NCBI RefSeq assembly: GCF_007995085.1
Contig: NZ_VOQS01000003.1
Coordinates: 806,001 to 870,000 of the forward strand
Source: Paraburkholderia azotifigens
GTDB taxonomy: Bacteria; Pseudomonadota; Gammaproteobacteria; Burkholderiales; Burkholderiaceae
Direction: 5' to 3'
DNA: 64,000 bases
In this document: positions 1 to 9,603 of the stretch, in pieces
How the letters are laid out: every line of letters begins with the position of its first letter
Position numbering within the stretch: position 1 is the stretch's first letter
Position numbers and translations under genes: made by a program
The notes under the pieces: model-generated
Seen by the model: the letters and a program-made list of their open reading frames with translations, nothing else
What the model was told of the DNA's origin: nothing
Databases searched by the model: none

Positions 1-3
1 GGC

Positions 4-495
4 GTGCGGGCTGTCGCGCTGTGGACGGACGCAGCGCGCCGTGTATCGATGCTGCTGCTCGCGTGCGCCGCAACATCCGTAACGCCCTTGCCTGCCAATG
101 CACAAAGCGCGTCCGATCCATCGCTTGCGCAACAGCATTGGGTGCTCAACTGCATGGGCTGTCACACGGCGACAGGCGGCGGCATTCCCGGCAAGGTGCC
201 GCCGCTCGCGAACTCGCTCGGCTACTTCGAGCATCTGCCCGCAGGTCGCGAATACGTGATGCGCGTGCCGGGCGCGTCGAACTCGGCGCTCTCCGATCAG
301 GAACTTGCCGACGTGCTGAACTGGCTGCTCACGACCAGGAATCGCGACGCGTTGCCGAAAGACTTCAAGCCCTATACCGCCGCGGAAATCACCCAGCACC
401 GCCGCCCCGCTTACTCCGATGTCGCGACCGTGCGCGCCGGATTGATCCGCGATCTGCACGAGCGCGGCATCAAGGGCGTCGCCGACCGCTACTGA
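4..495 (+). CDS. c-type cytochrome, exported, possibly cut by the left edge
   Basis: Small monohaem cytochrome c. A CMGCH haem-attachment motif (CxxCH) lies at residues 50-54 counted from the GTG at 4. The N-terminus has a hydrophobic signal-like stretch ending in ANAQS, so the mature protein should be periplasmic. An in-frame ATG at 49 would give a cleaner signal peptide, and the true start could also lie left of the window. The gene ends 25 bp before an aldehyde dehydrogenase on the same strand. In this class such a pair often accompanies a periplasmic quinoprotein alcohol dehydrogenase, with the cytochrome taking electrons, but that gene is not in the window, so the role is inference. Confidence 0.8.
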   Translation: MRAVALWTDAARRVSMLLLACAATSVTPLPANAQSASDPSLAQQHWVLNCMGCHTATGGGIPGKVPPLANSLGYFEHLPAGREYVMRVPGASNSALSDQELADVLNWLLTTRNRDALPKDFKPYTAAEITQHRRPAYSDVATVRAGLIRDLHERGIKGVADRY

Positions 496-520
496 ACATT
501 CCCATCCAAAGGAAACGAAC

Positions 521-2026
521 ATGGAGACGAAGAATACTTTCCCGCTGCTCGACGCCACGCAAGCCTTCCTCGCAAAGCCGAAGAAGATGCTGATCGGCGC
601 GGAGTGGACGGACGCAACGTTGGGCCGCACGATCGACGTCGTCAATCCCGCCGACGGCAGTGTGCTCACGCGCGTGCCCGAAGCGAACGAGCACGACGTG
701 CAGCAGGCCGTCGCCGCCGCGCGCCGTGCGTTCGATGCCGGCCCGTGGCGCTCGATGAAAACCACCGACCGCGAACGCCTGCTGCTCAAGCTCGCCGATC
801 TCGTCGAAGCGAACGCGCGCGAACTCGCGGAAATCGAATCGCTCGACAACGGCAAGCCGGTGATGGTCGCACAAGGTCTCGACGTATCGATGGCCGCGCA
901 GTGCTTCCGCTACATGGCGGGCTGGGCGACGAAGATCGAAGGCAGCGTGATCGATGCAGGCATGCCGTACATGCCGGATAGTGAAGTGTTCGCGTACACG
1001 CGCAAAGAACCCGTCGGTGTAGTCGGGGCGATCATTCCGTGGAATTTTCCGCTGCTGATGGCCGCGTGGAAGCTCGCGCCTGCCCTCGCGACGGGCTGCA
1101 CAGTCGTACTGAAGCCCGCTGAAGACACGCCGCTCTCCGCGCTGCGTCTGGGCGAGCTGATTCGCGAAGCGGGTTATCCGGAAGGCGTCGTCAATATCGT
1201 CACCGGTTATGGACACACGGCGGGCGCTGCGCTGTCGCGCGATCCGCGCATCGACAAGATCGCCTTCACGGGGTCGACGCAGACGGGCAAGCTGATCGGT
1301 CACGCGGCGCTCGACAACATGACGCGCATGTCGCTCGAACTGGGCGGCAAGTCGCCCGTGATCGTGCTGCCGGATGTCGATATCGATAAGGCCGCGCAAG
1401 GCGTCGCGAATGCGATCTTCTTCAACTCGGGCCAGGTGTGCACGGCGGGTTCGCGCGTCTATATCCACAGTAATGTGTTCGACAAGGTGATCGACGGTGT
1501 CGCGCAGATCGCGAAGAGCCTGAAGGTCGGCGCGGGCATGGACCCGTCGACGTTGATCGGCCCTCTCGTGTCCGCGAAGCAGCGCGACCGCGTGTGCGGC
1601 TATATCGATTCGGGCTTCGCGGAAGGCGCGCGCGCGGCAGCGGGCGGCAAGATGCTCGACAAGCCCGGCTTCTTCGTCGAGCCGACCGTGATGGTCGATA
1701 CGAATCACACGATGCGCGTGGTGCGCGAAGAGATCTTCGGGCCGGTGCTGGTCGCCATGCCATTCGACGATGTCGAGAGCGCCGTGCAGCTCGCGAACGA
1801 CACGCCGTATGGCCTTGGCGCGAGCATCTGGTCGAACGACATGTCGGCCGTCCACAAGCTGATTCCGCGCATCGCTGCGGGCACGGTATGGGTCAACTGC
1901 CACTCGCTGCTCGACAACGCGATGCCGTTCGGCGGCATGAAGCAATCGGGCTTCGGCCGTGAACTGGGTCGCGCCGTCATCGAGCAGTACACGGAAAGCA
2001 AGTCGGTGATGATCAATTACGCGTAA
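521..2026 (+). CDS. NAD(P)-dependent aldehyde dehydrogenase
   Basis: Full-length (501 aa) member of the ALDH superfamily, which oxidises an aldehyde to the acid. The oxyanion Asn (N175, in PWNF), the general base Glu (E273, in LELGG) and the nucleophile Cys (C307, in GQVCTAGSR) are all present. The C-terminal motif MPFGGMKQSGFGRELG is typical of betaine/phenylacetaldehyde-type enzymes. A purine-rich AAAGGAAACG sits just before the ATG. It follows the cytochrome c gene closely, which suggests a shared role in alcohol or aldehyde oxidation. The substrate cannot be read from the sequence. Confidence 0.9.
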   Translation: METKNTFPLLDATQAFLAKPKKMLIGAEWTDATLGRTIDVVNPADGSVLTRVPEANEHDVQQAVAAARRAFDAGPWRSMKTTDRERLLLKLADLVEANARELAEIESLDNGKPVMVAQGLDVSMAAQCFRYMAGWATKIEGSVIDAGMPYMPDSEVFAYTRKEPVGVVGAIIPWNFPLLMAAWKLAPALATGCTVVLKPAEDTPLSALRLGELIREAGYPEGVVNIVTGYGHTAGAALSRDPRIDKIAFTGSTQTGKLIGHAALDNMTRMSLELGGKSPVIVLPDVDIDKAAQGVANAIFFNSGQVCTAGSRVYIHSNVFDKVIDGVAQIAKSLKVGAGMDPSTLIGPLVSAKQRDRVCGYIDSGFAEGARAAAGGKMLDKPGFFVEPTVMVDTNHTMRVVREEIFGPVLVAMPFDDVESAVQLANDTPYGLGASIWSNDMSAVHKLIPRIAAGTVWVNCHSLLDNAMPFGGMKQSGFGRELGRAVIEQYTESKSVMINYA

Positions 2027-2038
2027 GCGGTTCACTTG

Positions 2039-2073
2039 TTACGTTGCCGGCGTGTGATGCGCCGGCAACGTAA
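2039..2073. terminator. strong stem-loop between aldehyde dehydrogenase and porin
   Basis: A perfect 14-bp inverted repeat (TTACGTTGCCGGCG and its complement) with a 7-nt loop starts 12 bp after the aldehyde dehydrogenase stop. There is no U-run after it, so it may be a transcript-end stabiliser rather than a classical intrinsic terminator. Confidence 0.6.
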
Positions 2074-2123
2074 GCGCGCTGCGCGCTCACGACGCAGACA
2101 CAAAGAGACAAAGGGGAAGAGAC

Positions 2124-3353
2124 ATGAATCATCCGACGACGCCGCGCAAGATCGCGGCGGCGGTGGCCGCGCTCGCCGCGACGCTGGCAGCGCCCGGCAT
2201 CGCGCATGCAGAAAGCAGCGTCACGCTATATGGCGATGTCGATGCGGGCATCACGTATACGAACAACCAGCAGGTCACGCATGCGGACGGCAGTGTCGGC
2301 GGCGGTCACAATTTTCAGTTCACGGGCGGCAATTCCGCGCCTTCGCGCTTCGGCCTGACGGGCAGCGAAGACATCGGCGGCGGCACGGCCGTCACGTTCA
2401 AGCTCGAGAACAGTTTCTATACGGGAAGCGGCAGCTTCGTGCAGGGCGGCACGCTGTTCAATCAGAATGCGTGGGTCGGACTCACGAACGAACGCTATGG
2501 CACGCTGACCTTTGGGCGCCAGTTCGACTCGTACACGAATGCCCTTGCGCCGTATGCGTCGAGCAACACGTGGGCGACGCTGTTCGGCTCGCATATCGGC
2601 GACGTCGACAACCTGAATGCCGCGTTGAATCTGAACAATGCCGTGCAGTACGTCAGCCCGACGTTTGCCGGCTTTTCGGTAAGCGGCACGTATTCACTGG
2701 GCGGCGTCGCGGGCGACTTCTCGCAAAAGCGCGGCTGGGCGGTTGCCGCGAGTTACAACACCGCGCCCTTCTCGTTCGGCATCGGCTATCTCGACCTGAA
2801 CAATCCGCTCGATGCCGCGCTCGGCGGCGAGCAGGGTTATATCGGCGACTTTGCATGCTCGAATCCGACCGCAATGTATTGCGAGTTGCAGAACGCGCGT
2901 TCATTGAAGACGTTCGGCGTGGGCGGCTCATACACGTTCGGCCCGGCGACTTTCGGCCTCGTGTATACGCATACGAAGCTGGACGATAGCCAGTACTTCG
3001 CGAGCGCCGCGTTGCCGCAAGGCGCGGATGTGCGCTTCGATATCATCGAGGTGAATGCGACCTATGCGTTGTCGCCTGCCTTTACGCTCGGCGCTGCGTA
3101 TATCTATAACTCGATGAAGACCGACGTGAGTGGCTCGCCGAAGTTTCATCAGGTGAACCTCGGTGCCACTTATAGTCTGTCCAAGCGGACGTCGCTTTAT
3201 GCCGTTGGGATCTATCAGAAGGCTGCAGGGAGTGGGATCGGGACGGATCCCGTGACCGGGCAAGCTGTGATCTATGCGCAGATTCCTAATCTGCCGAACT
3301 CCACTTCCGATAAGCAGGTTTCTGTCATTGTTGGGATGAAGCATAGCTTTTGA
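2124..3353 (+). CDS. outer-membrane porin, Burkholderia type (Porin_4 family)
   Basis: A 409-residue protein with a signal peptide ending at about AHA-ES, then the porin opening SSVTLYGDVDAGITY. The internal motif SRFGLTGSEDIGGG and a final aromatic residue (MKHSF) needed for BAM-dependent insertion are both present. These are the hallmarks of the trimeric 16-stranded general porins abundant in Burkholderiales. AAGGGGAAGAGAC gives a good ribosome binding site before the ATG. It probably allows diffusion of small solutes; specificity cannot be told. The gene is followed by the first inverted-repeat element. Confidence 0.92.
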   Translation: MNHPTTPRKIAAAVAALAATLAAPGIAHAESSVTLYGDVDAGITYTNNQQVTHADGSVGGGHNFQFTGGNSAPSRFGLTGSEDIGGGTAVTFKLENSFYTGSGSFVQGGTLFNQNAWVGLTNERYGTLTFGRQFDSYTNALAPYASSNTWATLFGSHIGDVDNLNAALNLNNAVQYVSPTFAGFSVSGTYSLGGVAGDFSQKRGWAVAASYNTAPFSFGIGYLDLNNPLDAALGGEQGYIGDFACSNPTAMYCELQNARSLKTFGVGGSYTFGPATFGLVYTHTKLDDSQYFASAALPQGADVRFDIIEVNATYALSPAFTLGAAYIYNSMKTDVSGSPKFHQVNLGATYSLSKRTSLYAVGIYQKAAGSGIGTDPVTGQAVIYAQIPNLPNSTSDKQVSVIVGMKHSF

Positions 3354-3524
3354 TTGATCGGGGATGTCAGTGGGTTTTTTGCTGTGCTGGCGTCCGCGAT
3401 TTGTTTTTGTGCTGGCATCCGTGATTTGTTTTTGTGCTGGCATCCGCGATTTCGTATTGGTGCTTCAGGCGTTGCCCCTGTGCGGGGCGGCACTTACTTT
3501 CTTTGCCGCCGCAAAGAAAGTAAG

Positions 3525-4699
3525 GGAATCTCTGCAAAAGTCCTGGCATTGACGTGAGCTTGGACTATCCTGGGATCAGGAGACTTCATGGAGTGGCGTG
3601 ATGACACAACTTGGTCTTGGTCTGGATCTGTCGACGAAGCGCACCCGCAAGCGCGAGTTTCTCGATGAGATGACGCGCGTGGTGCCGTGGCAGAAGCTGA
3701 TTGCGCTCATCGAACCGCACTATCCGAAAGGCAAGACTGGCCGCCCGCCTTTTCCGATCCAGACGATGCTTCGCATTCACTTCATGCAACAATGGTTCAG
3801 CCTCTCGGACCCGGCGATGGAGGAGGCGCTGCACGACATCCCGCTGTACCGGGAGTTCGCGCTGCTGGGCACGGGCATGACGCGGCTGCCTGACGAGAGC
3901 ACGATCCTGCGATTCCGGCACCTGCTTGAGGCCCATGAGCTGTCGGCCAGAATGCTGGCGACGGTCAACGAGATCCTGCAGGCGAAGGGCCTGATGCTCA
4001 AGGCGGGCTCGGCGGTCGACGCAACGCTGATTTCGGCACCCAGTTCGACGAAGAAGGCTGGCACGCGAGACCCGGAGATGAGCCAGACGCAAAAGGGCGG
4101 CAGCTGGTACTTCGGTATGAAGGCGCACATCGGAGTCGATGTGGAGTCGGGGCTGGTGCATACCGTCAAGTGCACGCCGGCAAATGTTCACGACATCACG
4201 GTGGCGCATGAACTGTTGCACGGCGACGAGGAGGTTGCGTTTGCCGATGCGGGCTACGTGGGCATCGAGAAGCGAGGCGAAACGGGGGCGGTCCAGTGGC
4301 ACGTGGCGATGAGGCCGAGCAAGCGAAGAAAGCTGGACAAAAGCAAGCGGCTCGACAGAATCTACGAGAAAGTCGAGCGGCTCAAGGCGGGCGTGCGGGC
4401 GAAGGTTGAGCACCCGTTTCGGGTGCTCAAATGTCAGTTCGGCTATCTGAAGGCGCGGTATCGAGGCATGGCGAAGAACACGGCGCAGATCGAAACGCAG
4501 TTCGCGCTGATCAATCTCTGGTTGGCTCGCGGGGTGCTCGGTAAAGCGAAATGAAGGGCGAAGACGCCCCCAAAGGCGCAGCGTCCATGCGCAAGATGCG
4601 ACCGGCATCGGTTCAACACAGCGTGAATGGGGACGCGAATTCCACTCCGCGCGTGCCAGTTAGAGATCCCAGGCAGAAAACGGGTTGTTCAGACCTTCC
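3525..4699 (+). mobile_element. IS5-family insertion sequence inside element A
   Basis: The ends are imperfect inverted repeats. GGAATCTCTGCAAAA at the left matches the complement of the right end, GGAAGGTCTGAACAA, at 11 of 15 positions. TAAG flanks both sides (3521-3524 and 4700-4703), so the target duplication is TAA or TAAG. Removing the insertion restores GCAAAGAAAGTAAGCAAAG, which matches the uninterrupted counterpart in element B (around 11003-11025). That supports these exact borders. Length about 1.18 kb with one transposase gene, normal for the family. Confidence 0.85.
3598..4554 (+). CDS. IS5-family transposase
   Basis: A 318-residue DDE transposase. The catalytic residues are visible as D140 (AVDATLIS), D216 (FADAGYVG) and E271 (VEHPFRVLKC), followed by the Y/R region KARYRGMAKN. 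The N-terminal domain contains the IS5 signature GRPPFPIQTMLRIHFMQQWF. The reading frame is intact from ATG to stop and fills most of the element, so it may still be active. The ATG directly follows GAGTGGCGTG. Confidence 0.93.
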   Translation: MMTQLGLGLDLSTKRTRKREFLDEMTRVVPWQKLIALIEPHYPKGKTGRPPFPIQTMLRIHFMQQWFSLSDPAMEEALHDIPLYREFALLGTGMTRLPDESTILRFRHLLEAHELSARMLATVNEILQAKGLMLKAGSAVDATLISAPSSTKKAGTRDPEMSQTQKGGSWYFGMKAHIGVDVESGLVHTVKCTPANVHDITVAHELLHGDEEVAFADAGYVGIEKRGETGAVQWHVAMRPSKRRKLDKSKRLDRIYEKVERLKAGVRAKVEHPFRVLKCQFGYLKARYRGMAKNTAQIETQFALINLWLARGVLGKAK

Positions 4700-5327
4700 T
4701 AAGCAAAGAAAGCGGGCTAACACCGCCAATCCTTGTGTTTGCCTGCGGGCCCCCAACGGGTCCCGCACTCCACGCGGCATCGAGCTACCCAATGCGCGTT
4801 GCCAGCGCTCTCAGATTCGCCTCACCCACTTCACACTCCCGCGTCACGAATTGCGTTACCAGAAAGTTCACCGCCGCCCAGGTGGCAAACGGTGTGTAGG
4901 CCGTCGCGACGTACGTGCAACACTCCGGACTGAAAAGCGGGATCGGTGTCGTAGAAGCGCCAACGCGTAAGGTGCGACACCCTACACACAGTTTGCCACC
5001 TGGGCTGCGCAGACGATGCGCTGCCGCTGGCTGCGCTACGGATGATTGGAGTGGGTGATGCGTTTGTTCAATGCGCTGGCAACACGCTTGGAAAAGTGCG
5101 ATGCCGTCTGGAGTGCGGGACCCGTGGGGGGCCCGCAGGCAACAACTAGAGCTGGCGGTGTGAGCGGCTTTCTTTTGCCTACTTTTCTTTGCCGCTGCAA
5201 AGAAAAGTAGGTGCCGCCCCGCACAGGGGCGACGCATGAAGCACCGATACGAAAACGCGGATGCCAGCGCAGCAAAAACCAAAAACCAAAAACCAGAACA
5301 GCGACTGCGTCGCAGACAAAAAGACCT

Positions 5328-6395
5328 CTACTTCATCAACTCATCAAAACAACCCAAAAGCCGATCAACATCGGGCGCATGAATCGCCCCCATCGTCGAG
5401 ATCCGGAAGAGCTCTTTCGACAACCCACCCTGCCCGGCATAGATCACAAAACCACGCGCTTTGAGCGCATCATGCAAGCGCTCATAAGAAACGCCATCAG
5501 GCAAACGATAAGCCCGCAAAACAACAGAAGATTCAGAAGCCGGCAGCACGCCAGCAATCCCACGCTCAGCAAGCCCGGCGCGCGCCTGCTCGGCCAGAGC
5601 AGCATACCGTGCATGCCGCGCCTTCCAGCCGCCCTCATCGTCGAGTTCGCGCAGCGCTTCAACCAGCGCGTAATACGCATGCACGGAAGGCGTAAAAGGC
5701 GTATTGCGCTGATCCTGCAAACTGGCGAGTCGCACGAGCCCGAGGTAATACGTGCGGCTCGCGGCAACCGCCAGCGCATCGCGCCGCACGATCACAAATG
5801 CCGCGCCCGGTACGCCATGCAAGCACTTGTTCGCCGTCGCGGCGACAGCCGCAATCGTCCCTTGCGCGAAGTCGATTTCTTCCGCGCCGAAACTGCTCAC
5901 GGCGTCGACCAGCATCTTCACGTCGCGCGCGCGGCAAACTTCTGCAAGCGCCTTCAGATCGTTCAAACGCCCCGTCGTCGTCTCATGATGAATCACGGCG
6001 ACATGCGTGATGGCCTTGTCATCGTCGAGCACAGCAGCGATGCGTGCGAGGTCGGGCGCCTGCATCCATTCGTGCTTCACGATGCTGTGCGCAATGCCGT
6101 ATTGCTTCGCGATCTGCGAAATACGCTCGCCATATACGCCGTTTTCGATGATCAGCAGCTTGCCGTTTTCCGGCACCAGCGCCGCGATCATGCTTTCGAC
6201 GGCCGCCGTGCCCGAGCCCGTCATCAGCACGGCGCTCCATTGCACGGGGTCGAGGTCATACAGCTTGACGAGACGCGCGCGCGCTTCGTCCTGAAGATCG
6301 AAGAATTCGCCTTCGCGGTGACACAGGTCGGTTTGCAGCAGACTGTTGCGCACGCGCTCCGTCAGCGTGACGGGACCAGGGTTCATCAGCAGCAT
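5328..6395 (-). CDS. phnW: 2-aminoethylphosphonate:pyruvate (or related) transaminase
   Basis: Fold type I PLP enzyme of the PhnW/AepZ group, 355 aa. In this operon it should run in the biosynthetic direction, aminating phosphonoacetaldehyde to 2-aminoethylphosphonate. Motifs include the start [24 protein letters not shown], the loop DAVSSFGAEEIDF and the PLP lysine context ATANKCLHGVPG. I chose the ATG at 6395. It overlaps the stop of the decarboxylase gene (TGATG), giving translational coupling, and the longer in-frame extension has no family similarity. Last gene of the phosphonate operon; it ends against element A. Confidence 0.9.
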   Translation of the reverse strand: MLLMNPGPVTLTERVRNSLLQTDLCHREGEFFDLQDEARARLVKLYDLDPVQWSAVLMTGSGTAAVESMIAALVPENGKLLIIENGVYGERISQIAKQYGIAHSIVKHEWMQAPDLARIAAVLDDDKAITHVAVIHHETTTGRLNDLKALAEVCRARDVKMLVDAVSSFGAEEIDFAQGTIAAVAATANKCLHGVPGAAFVIVRRDALAVAASRTYYLGLVRLASLQDQRNTPFTPSVHAYYALVEALRELDDEGGWKARHARYAALAEQARAGLAERGIAGVLPASESSVVLRAYRLPDGVSYERLHDALKARGFVIYAGQGGLSKELFRISTMGAIHAPDVDRLLGCFDELMK

Positions 6396-7579
6396 CAACG
6401 CACTCCTTCGTTCGAGCCGGCTGTGGCGATGTGGCGCATCAGGCGCGTCTTCACATCGGGCGGCGTAATGGTCGGGCGCGGCAGGCCGTCCGGCGTGCCG
6501 CGGCGAATCGCAACGCGCACGAAGCGCGGGCCATCGAGCAACGGCGACGCGAACAGTTCGTCGATCAGGCTCACATCGTCGCCTTCGACTGCCGACGCAT
6601 AGCCGCACGCCGACGCAACGCCCGCGAACGACACTTGCGGCGACACCGTCGACTGTCCGCCCGTCGAATCGTGCGCACCGTTGTCGAGCAGAATGTGCGT
6701 GAGGTTGGACGGACCGTATGCGCCCAGCGTCGCGAACACGCCCATACGCATCAGCGCCGCGCCATCGCCATCGAGCGCGACCACGTGCAGATCGGGACGC
6801 GTCAGCGCGAGGCCCAGTGCGAACGGCGTCAGACAGCCCATCGAACCAACCATGTACAACTGGTTCGGACGATCGTCGATCGCATACAGCTCGCGTCCGC
6901 AGAAGCCCGTCGACGCCAGCACGACCGTCGAATTCAACGGCGTATGCGCGATCACGCGTTGCAACGCTTCGTTGCGCGTCGGCAAGGTATCAGGCGTCTT
7001 TCCATGCGAGACATTACGCGCGGCACGCACCTCGCGTTTCGCCGAACGGCCGGCGTCCTTCAGTTCATACGGAGCGACACTGCCTTTCTGCATCACGACC
7101 GCATACGGGCGGCCCGTCGCATCCATGTGCGCGATCGCGCGATCCAGCGCGGGACCGATCGCGTCGGCTTCCGTCGGGAACGTCTCCCACGGAATCTCCA
7201 TCGTGTCGAGCATCGCCGGCGTGATGGGCCCCATCAGCTGATGCTGCGGCTCATCCGCGACTCCGGGCTGGCCGCGCCACGTGACGATCAGAAGCTGCGG
7301 CAGACGGAAGGTCCATGTCAGCGACGTGAGCGGGCTCACCGCATTGCCGAGGCCCGAGTTCTGCATCATCGTCACGCCGCGGCGGCCATTCCGCGCGCCG
7401 AGGGTCACGCCCGCGATGAACGCGACGGCATCGCCTTCGTTCGCCGCCGACACGTAATGCAGCTTCGGGTCCTGCAGCACGTAGTTGATGAACGGCGTCA
7501 GATACGAGCACGGCACGCCCGCATACCAGTCGAAGCCGCGCTCGCGCGCCGCTTCGACGAACTGTGCTGCCTCGATCAT
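6395..7579 (-). CDS. aepY: phosphonopyruvate decarboxylase
   Basis: ThDP-dependent enzyme of 394 aa that decarboxylates phosphonopyruvate to phosphonoacetaldehyde. This irreversible step pulls the unfavourable PEP mutase reaction forward. Visible motifs are the catalytic glutamate region [28 protein letters not shown] and the ThDP/Mg motif starting [12 protein letters not shown] and ending [11 protein letters not shown]. The start overlaps the end of the mutase gene by 4 bp and the stop overlaps the transaminase start, so all three are one tightly coupled operon. Confidence 0.93.
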   Translation of the reverse strand: MIEAAQFVEAARERGFDWYAGVPCSYLTPFINYVLQDPKLHYVSAANEGDAVAFIAGVTLGARNGRRGVTMMQNSGLGNAVSPLTSLTWTFRLPQLLIVTWRGQPGVADEPQHQLMGPITPAMLDTMEIPWETFPTEADAIGPALDRAIAHMDATGRPYAVVMQKGSVAPYELKDAGRSAKREVRAARNVSHGKTPDTLPTRNEALQRVIAHTPLNSTVVLASTGFCGRELYAIDDRPNQLYMVGSMGCLTPFALGLALTRPDLHVVALDGDGAALMRMGVFATLGAYGPSNLTHILLDNGAHDSTGGQSTVSPQVSFAGVASACGYASAVEGDDVSLIDELFASPLLDGPRFVRVAIRRGTPDGLPRPTITPPDVKTRLMRHIATAGSNEGVR

Positions 7580-9285
7580 TGCGCGGCGCCTCCCGCTGCA
7601 TCGCCCTTCGCGAGCGGCGTGGCTTCGTGCGCGAAGTCGCCTGCACGGCGGAAGTCTTCGAGGTCGTTCACGCCGCGCCAGTGGCCATGCACGTATTGCA
7701 CTTCGATTTCTTCACCGGCTTCGAGCAGCGCGTTCAGCAGCGCGGGCATATCGAGCGAATCGAAATCGGGGCGTGCACGCAGGGTGTTCATCATTGCCTG
7801 CAGACGCTCGCGGCCCGCGCCACGCACGTTCAGGAGACCGATCCAGCGGCCATGCGGCGCTTCGCCCTTTACGTCGGCTTCGTTGTTCGACACGCGGCGC
7901 AGCAACACCTTGTTGCCGAACAGGCCGCGATCGTCGCCCGCCGAGCACCAGGCGAAATCGCGCACGTTCTGGTTCGCTGCGCCCGATTCGTCGACCGTCG
8001 TCGAATCGACGACCACGCTGAACGGCGCTTCGCTTTCCACCAGATCGCGCACGATGTAGCTGCGGAACAGCAAATCGCCGTACGAAATCAGCGTGTCGTT
8101 CTGCAGGTTGTCGACGGCGCATGCGAGCGACGCCAGTTCTCCCGTCTGCTCGTGACGCTCGTTGACGACGAGCTTGATGCCGGCCGTGTCGATCGCATCG
8201 GCGCGATAGCCGCCGACGACCGTGATGTCGTTGACGCCCTGCTTCTTGAATGCATCGACGAGCCAGCGCAAGAGCGGCTTGCCCGCGATGGGCAGCATGA
8301 CCTTCGGACGATCCGTCGTGACGGCTTCGAGGCCTTTGCCGCGGCTCGCGGCGAGCACGACGGCCGAGCCCGCCACGCGTGACGACGAGAGGTAGCGTTC
8401 TTCCGCTTCCGAGTATTCGTCGGCGTTCTGCAGACGGAAGATCTCATTGACGGTCGCGATGCGGTCTTCGACGTTCACGAGCGTCTGGCTTTCGTAGATC
8501 TCCTTGACGACGGCCTGCATCGCCGACGTGGCCGCGCGAATCTGATGGTTCGCCCAGATCACGGTGCTGATGCCGGCCTTGCGGAACACTTCCGTCGGCG
8601 TGCTGTAGTACTTGGTCGGCACGATCACGAGCGGACCGCGGCCTGCCCATTCGCGCGCGAACTCGAGGATCTCGTCGGGGCGCGAGAGCTTGCTGTGAAT
8701 CAGGATCGCGTCGGCGCCTGCCTGGCGATACGCTTCTGCGCGCTTGAGCGCTTCGTCCATGCCCCAGCCTGCGATGAGCGCCTCGACGCGGGCGACGATC
8801 GAGAAATCTTCATCCGTCTGCGAGTCCTTGCCCGCCTTGATCTTGCCGCAGAACTCGTCGATATCGGCGAGCGGCTGCGCTTCGCCCTTGATGAAGCTGT
8901 TGGTCTTCGGGAATACCTTGTCTTCGATGCAGACGCCCGCGATGCCGCGCTGTTCCAGCTTGCGCACGAGGCGGCGCACGTTGTTGAAGTTGCCGTAGCC
9001 GGTATCGCCGTCGAGCAGGATGGGCAGATCGCTGGCGTCGGCCATGAACTCGAGCGTATCGACGACTTGCGTCCAGCTCGCTTCGTTGTTGTCGCGCACA
9101 CCGTATTGTGCGGAAATCGCGAGGCCCGAACCCCAGATGCCTTTGAAGCCGGCTTCACGCGCGATGCGCGCGGAGATGCCGTTGTGCGCTTCCATCAGGA
9201 ATTCGAGTTCGTTGCTGATGAGCATCTGGCGCAGGCGTGCGCTGCGCGACAGGGTGGTGACGAAAGAGGGTTCGCGTGCGTTCAT
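7576..9285 (-). CDS. pepM-pntC: bifunctional PEP mutase / phosphonate cytidylyltransferase
   Basis: A 569-residue fusion. Residues 1 to about 300 form a PEP mutase of the isocitrate-lyase superfamily with the mutase signature [10 protein letters not shown] (121-130) and DGDTGYGN (92-99). Residues from about 307 form a nucleotidyltransferase with the [18 protein letters not shown] substrate loop. The fused architecture is known from PntC-type CTP:2-aminoethylphosphonate cytidylyltransferases. The predicted products are phosphonopyruvate (N-terminal half) and CMP-AEP (C-terminal half), the donor for decorating surface glycans. First gene of the operon, with GGAG upstream of the ATG. No AEP-transferring enzyme is recognisable in this window. 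Confidence 0.92.
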   Translation of the reverse strand: MNAREPSFVTTLSRSARLRQMLISNELEFLMEAHNGISARIAREAGFKGIWGSGLAISAQYGVRDNNEASWTQVVDTLEFMADASDLPILLDGDTGYGNFNNVRRLVRKLEQRGIAGVCIEDKVFPKTNSFIKGEAQPLADIDEFCGKIKAGKDSQTDEDFSIVARVEALIAGWGMDEALKRAEAYRQAGADAILIHSKLSRPDEILEFAREWAGRGPLVIVPTKYYSTPTEVFRKAGISTVIWANHQIRAATSAMQAVVKEIYESQTLVNVEDRIATVNEIFRLQNADEYSEAEERYLSSSRVAGSAVVLAASRGKGLEAVTTDRPKVMLPIAGKPLLRWLVDAFKKQGVNDITVVGGYRADAIDTAGIKLVVNERHEQTGELASLACAVDNLQNDTLISYGDLLFRSYIVRDLVESEAPFSVVVDSTTVDESGAANQNVRDFAWCSAGDDRGLFGNKVLLRRVSNNEADVKGEAPHGRWIGLLNVRGAGRERLQAMMNTLRARPDFDSLDMPALLNALLEAGEEIEVQYVHGHWRGVNDLEDFRRAGDFAHEATPLAKGDAAGGAAQ

Positions 9286-9603
9286 TTATGTTGGCTCCGT
9301 TCTCGCTGTCTCGTTGCGCTGCGCGCGTGGCGGCGGTTCTAACGAATAAAAATGGCGACTATATCGGAAATGATTTCAATTTGCCTTTGAAAGGGGGCGG
9401 TTTTGGCAATTGATGGTGTTAGGGTGAAAAATGTGGCTATTTACATGGTTTTTTATTGTCTGCGACGCAGTCGCCTGTATTTGGGTTTTATGGTTTTTTT
9501 GAACGCTGGCATCCGGTTTTTTTGAACGCTGGCGTCCGCGGTTTTTTTGAACGCTGGCATCCGCGTTTTCGTATCGGTTGATTAGCGTTGCCCCTGTGCG
9601 GGG

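Larger units (their letters stand above)
3380..5295. repeat. long inverted-repeat element A (interrupted by an IS5-type insertion)
   Basis: The stretch between the porin and the AEP transaminase is one large imperfect inverted repeat. The left arm runs 3380-3523 and 4703-4905, and the right arm about 4977-5295, around a roughly 70-bp centre. Each arm carries, from outside in, GCTGGCATCCGCG-type units (about 27-bp tandem copies at 3385-3455), GCGTTGCCCCTGTGCGGGG, a palindrome with TACTTTTCTTTGC or TTACTTTCTTTGC half-sites (3494-3523 and 5178-5211), a CGGGCCCCC/GGGTCCCGCACTCCA block and CCCAGGTGGCAAAC. The arms are similar, not identical. Short ORFs across it are low-complexity readings of the repeat and are not called as genes. 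Confidence 0.8.

Noticed and set aside
4703..5290. Short ORFs in the inverted-repeat element A as genes
   Set aside because: They are mirror readings of the repeat with low-complexity composition, present on both strands, and no ribosome binding site or family pattern supports them.
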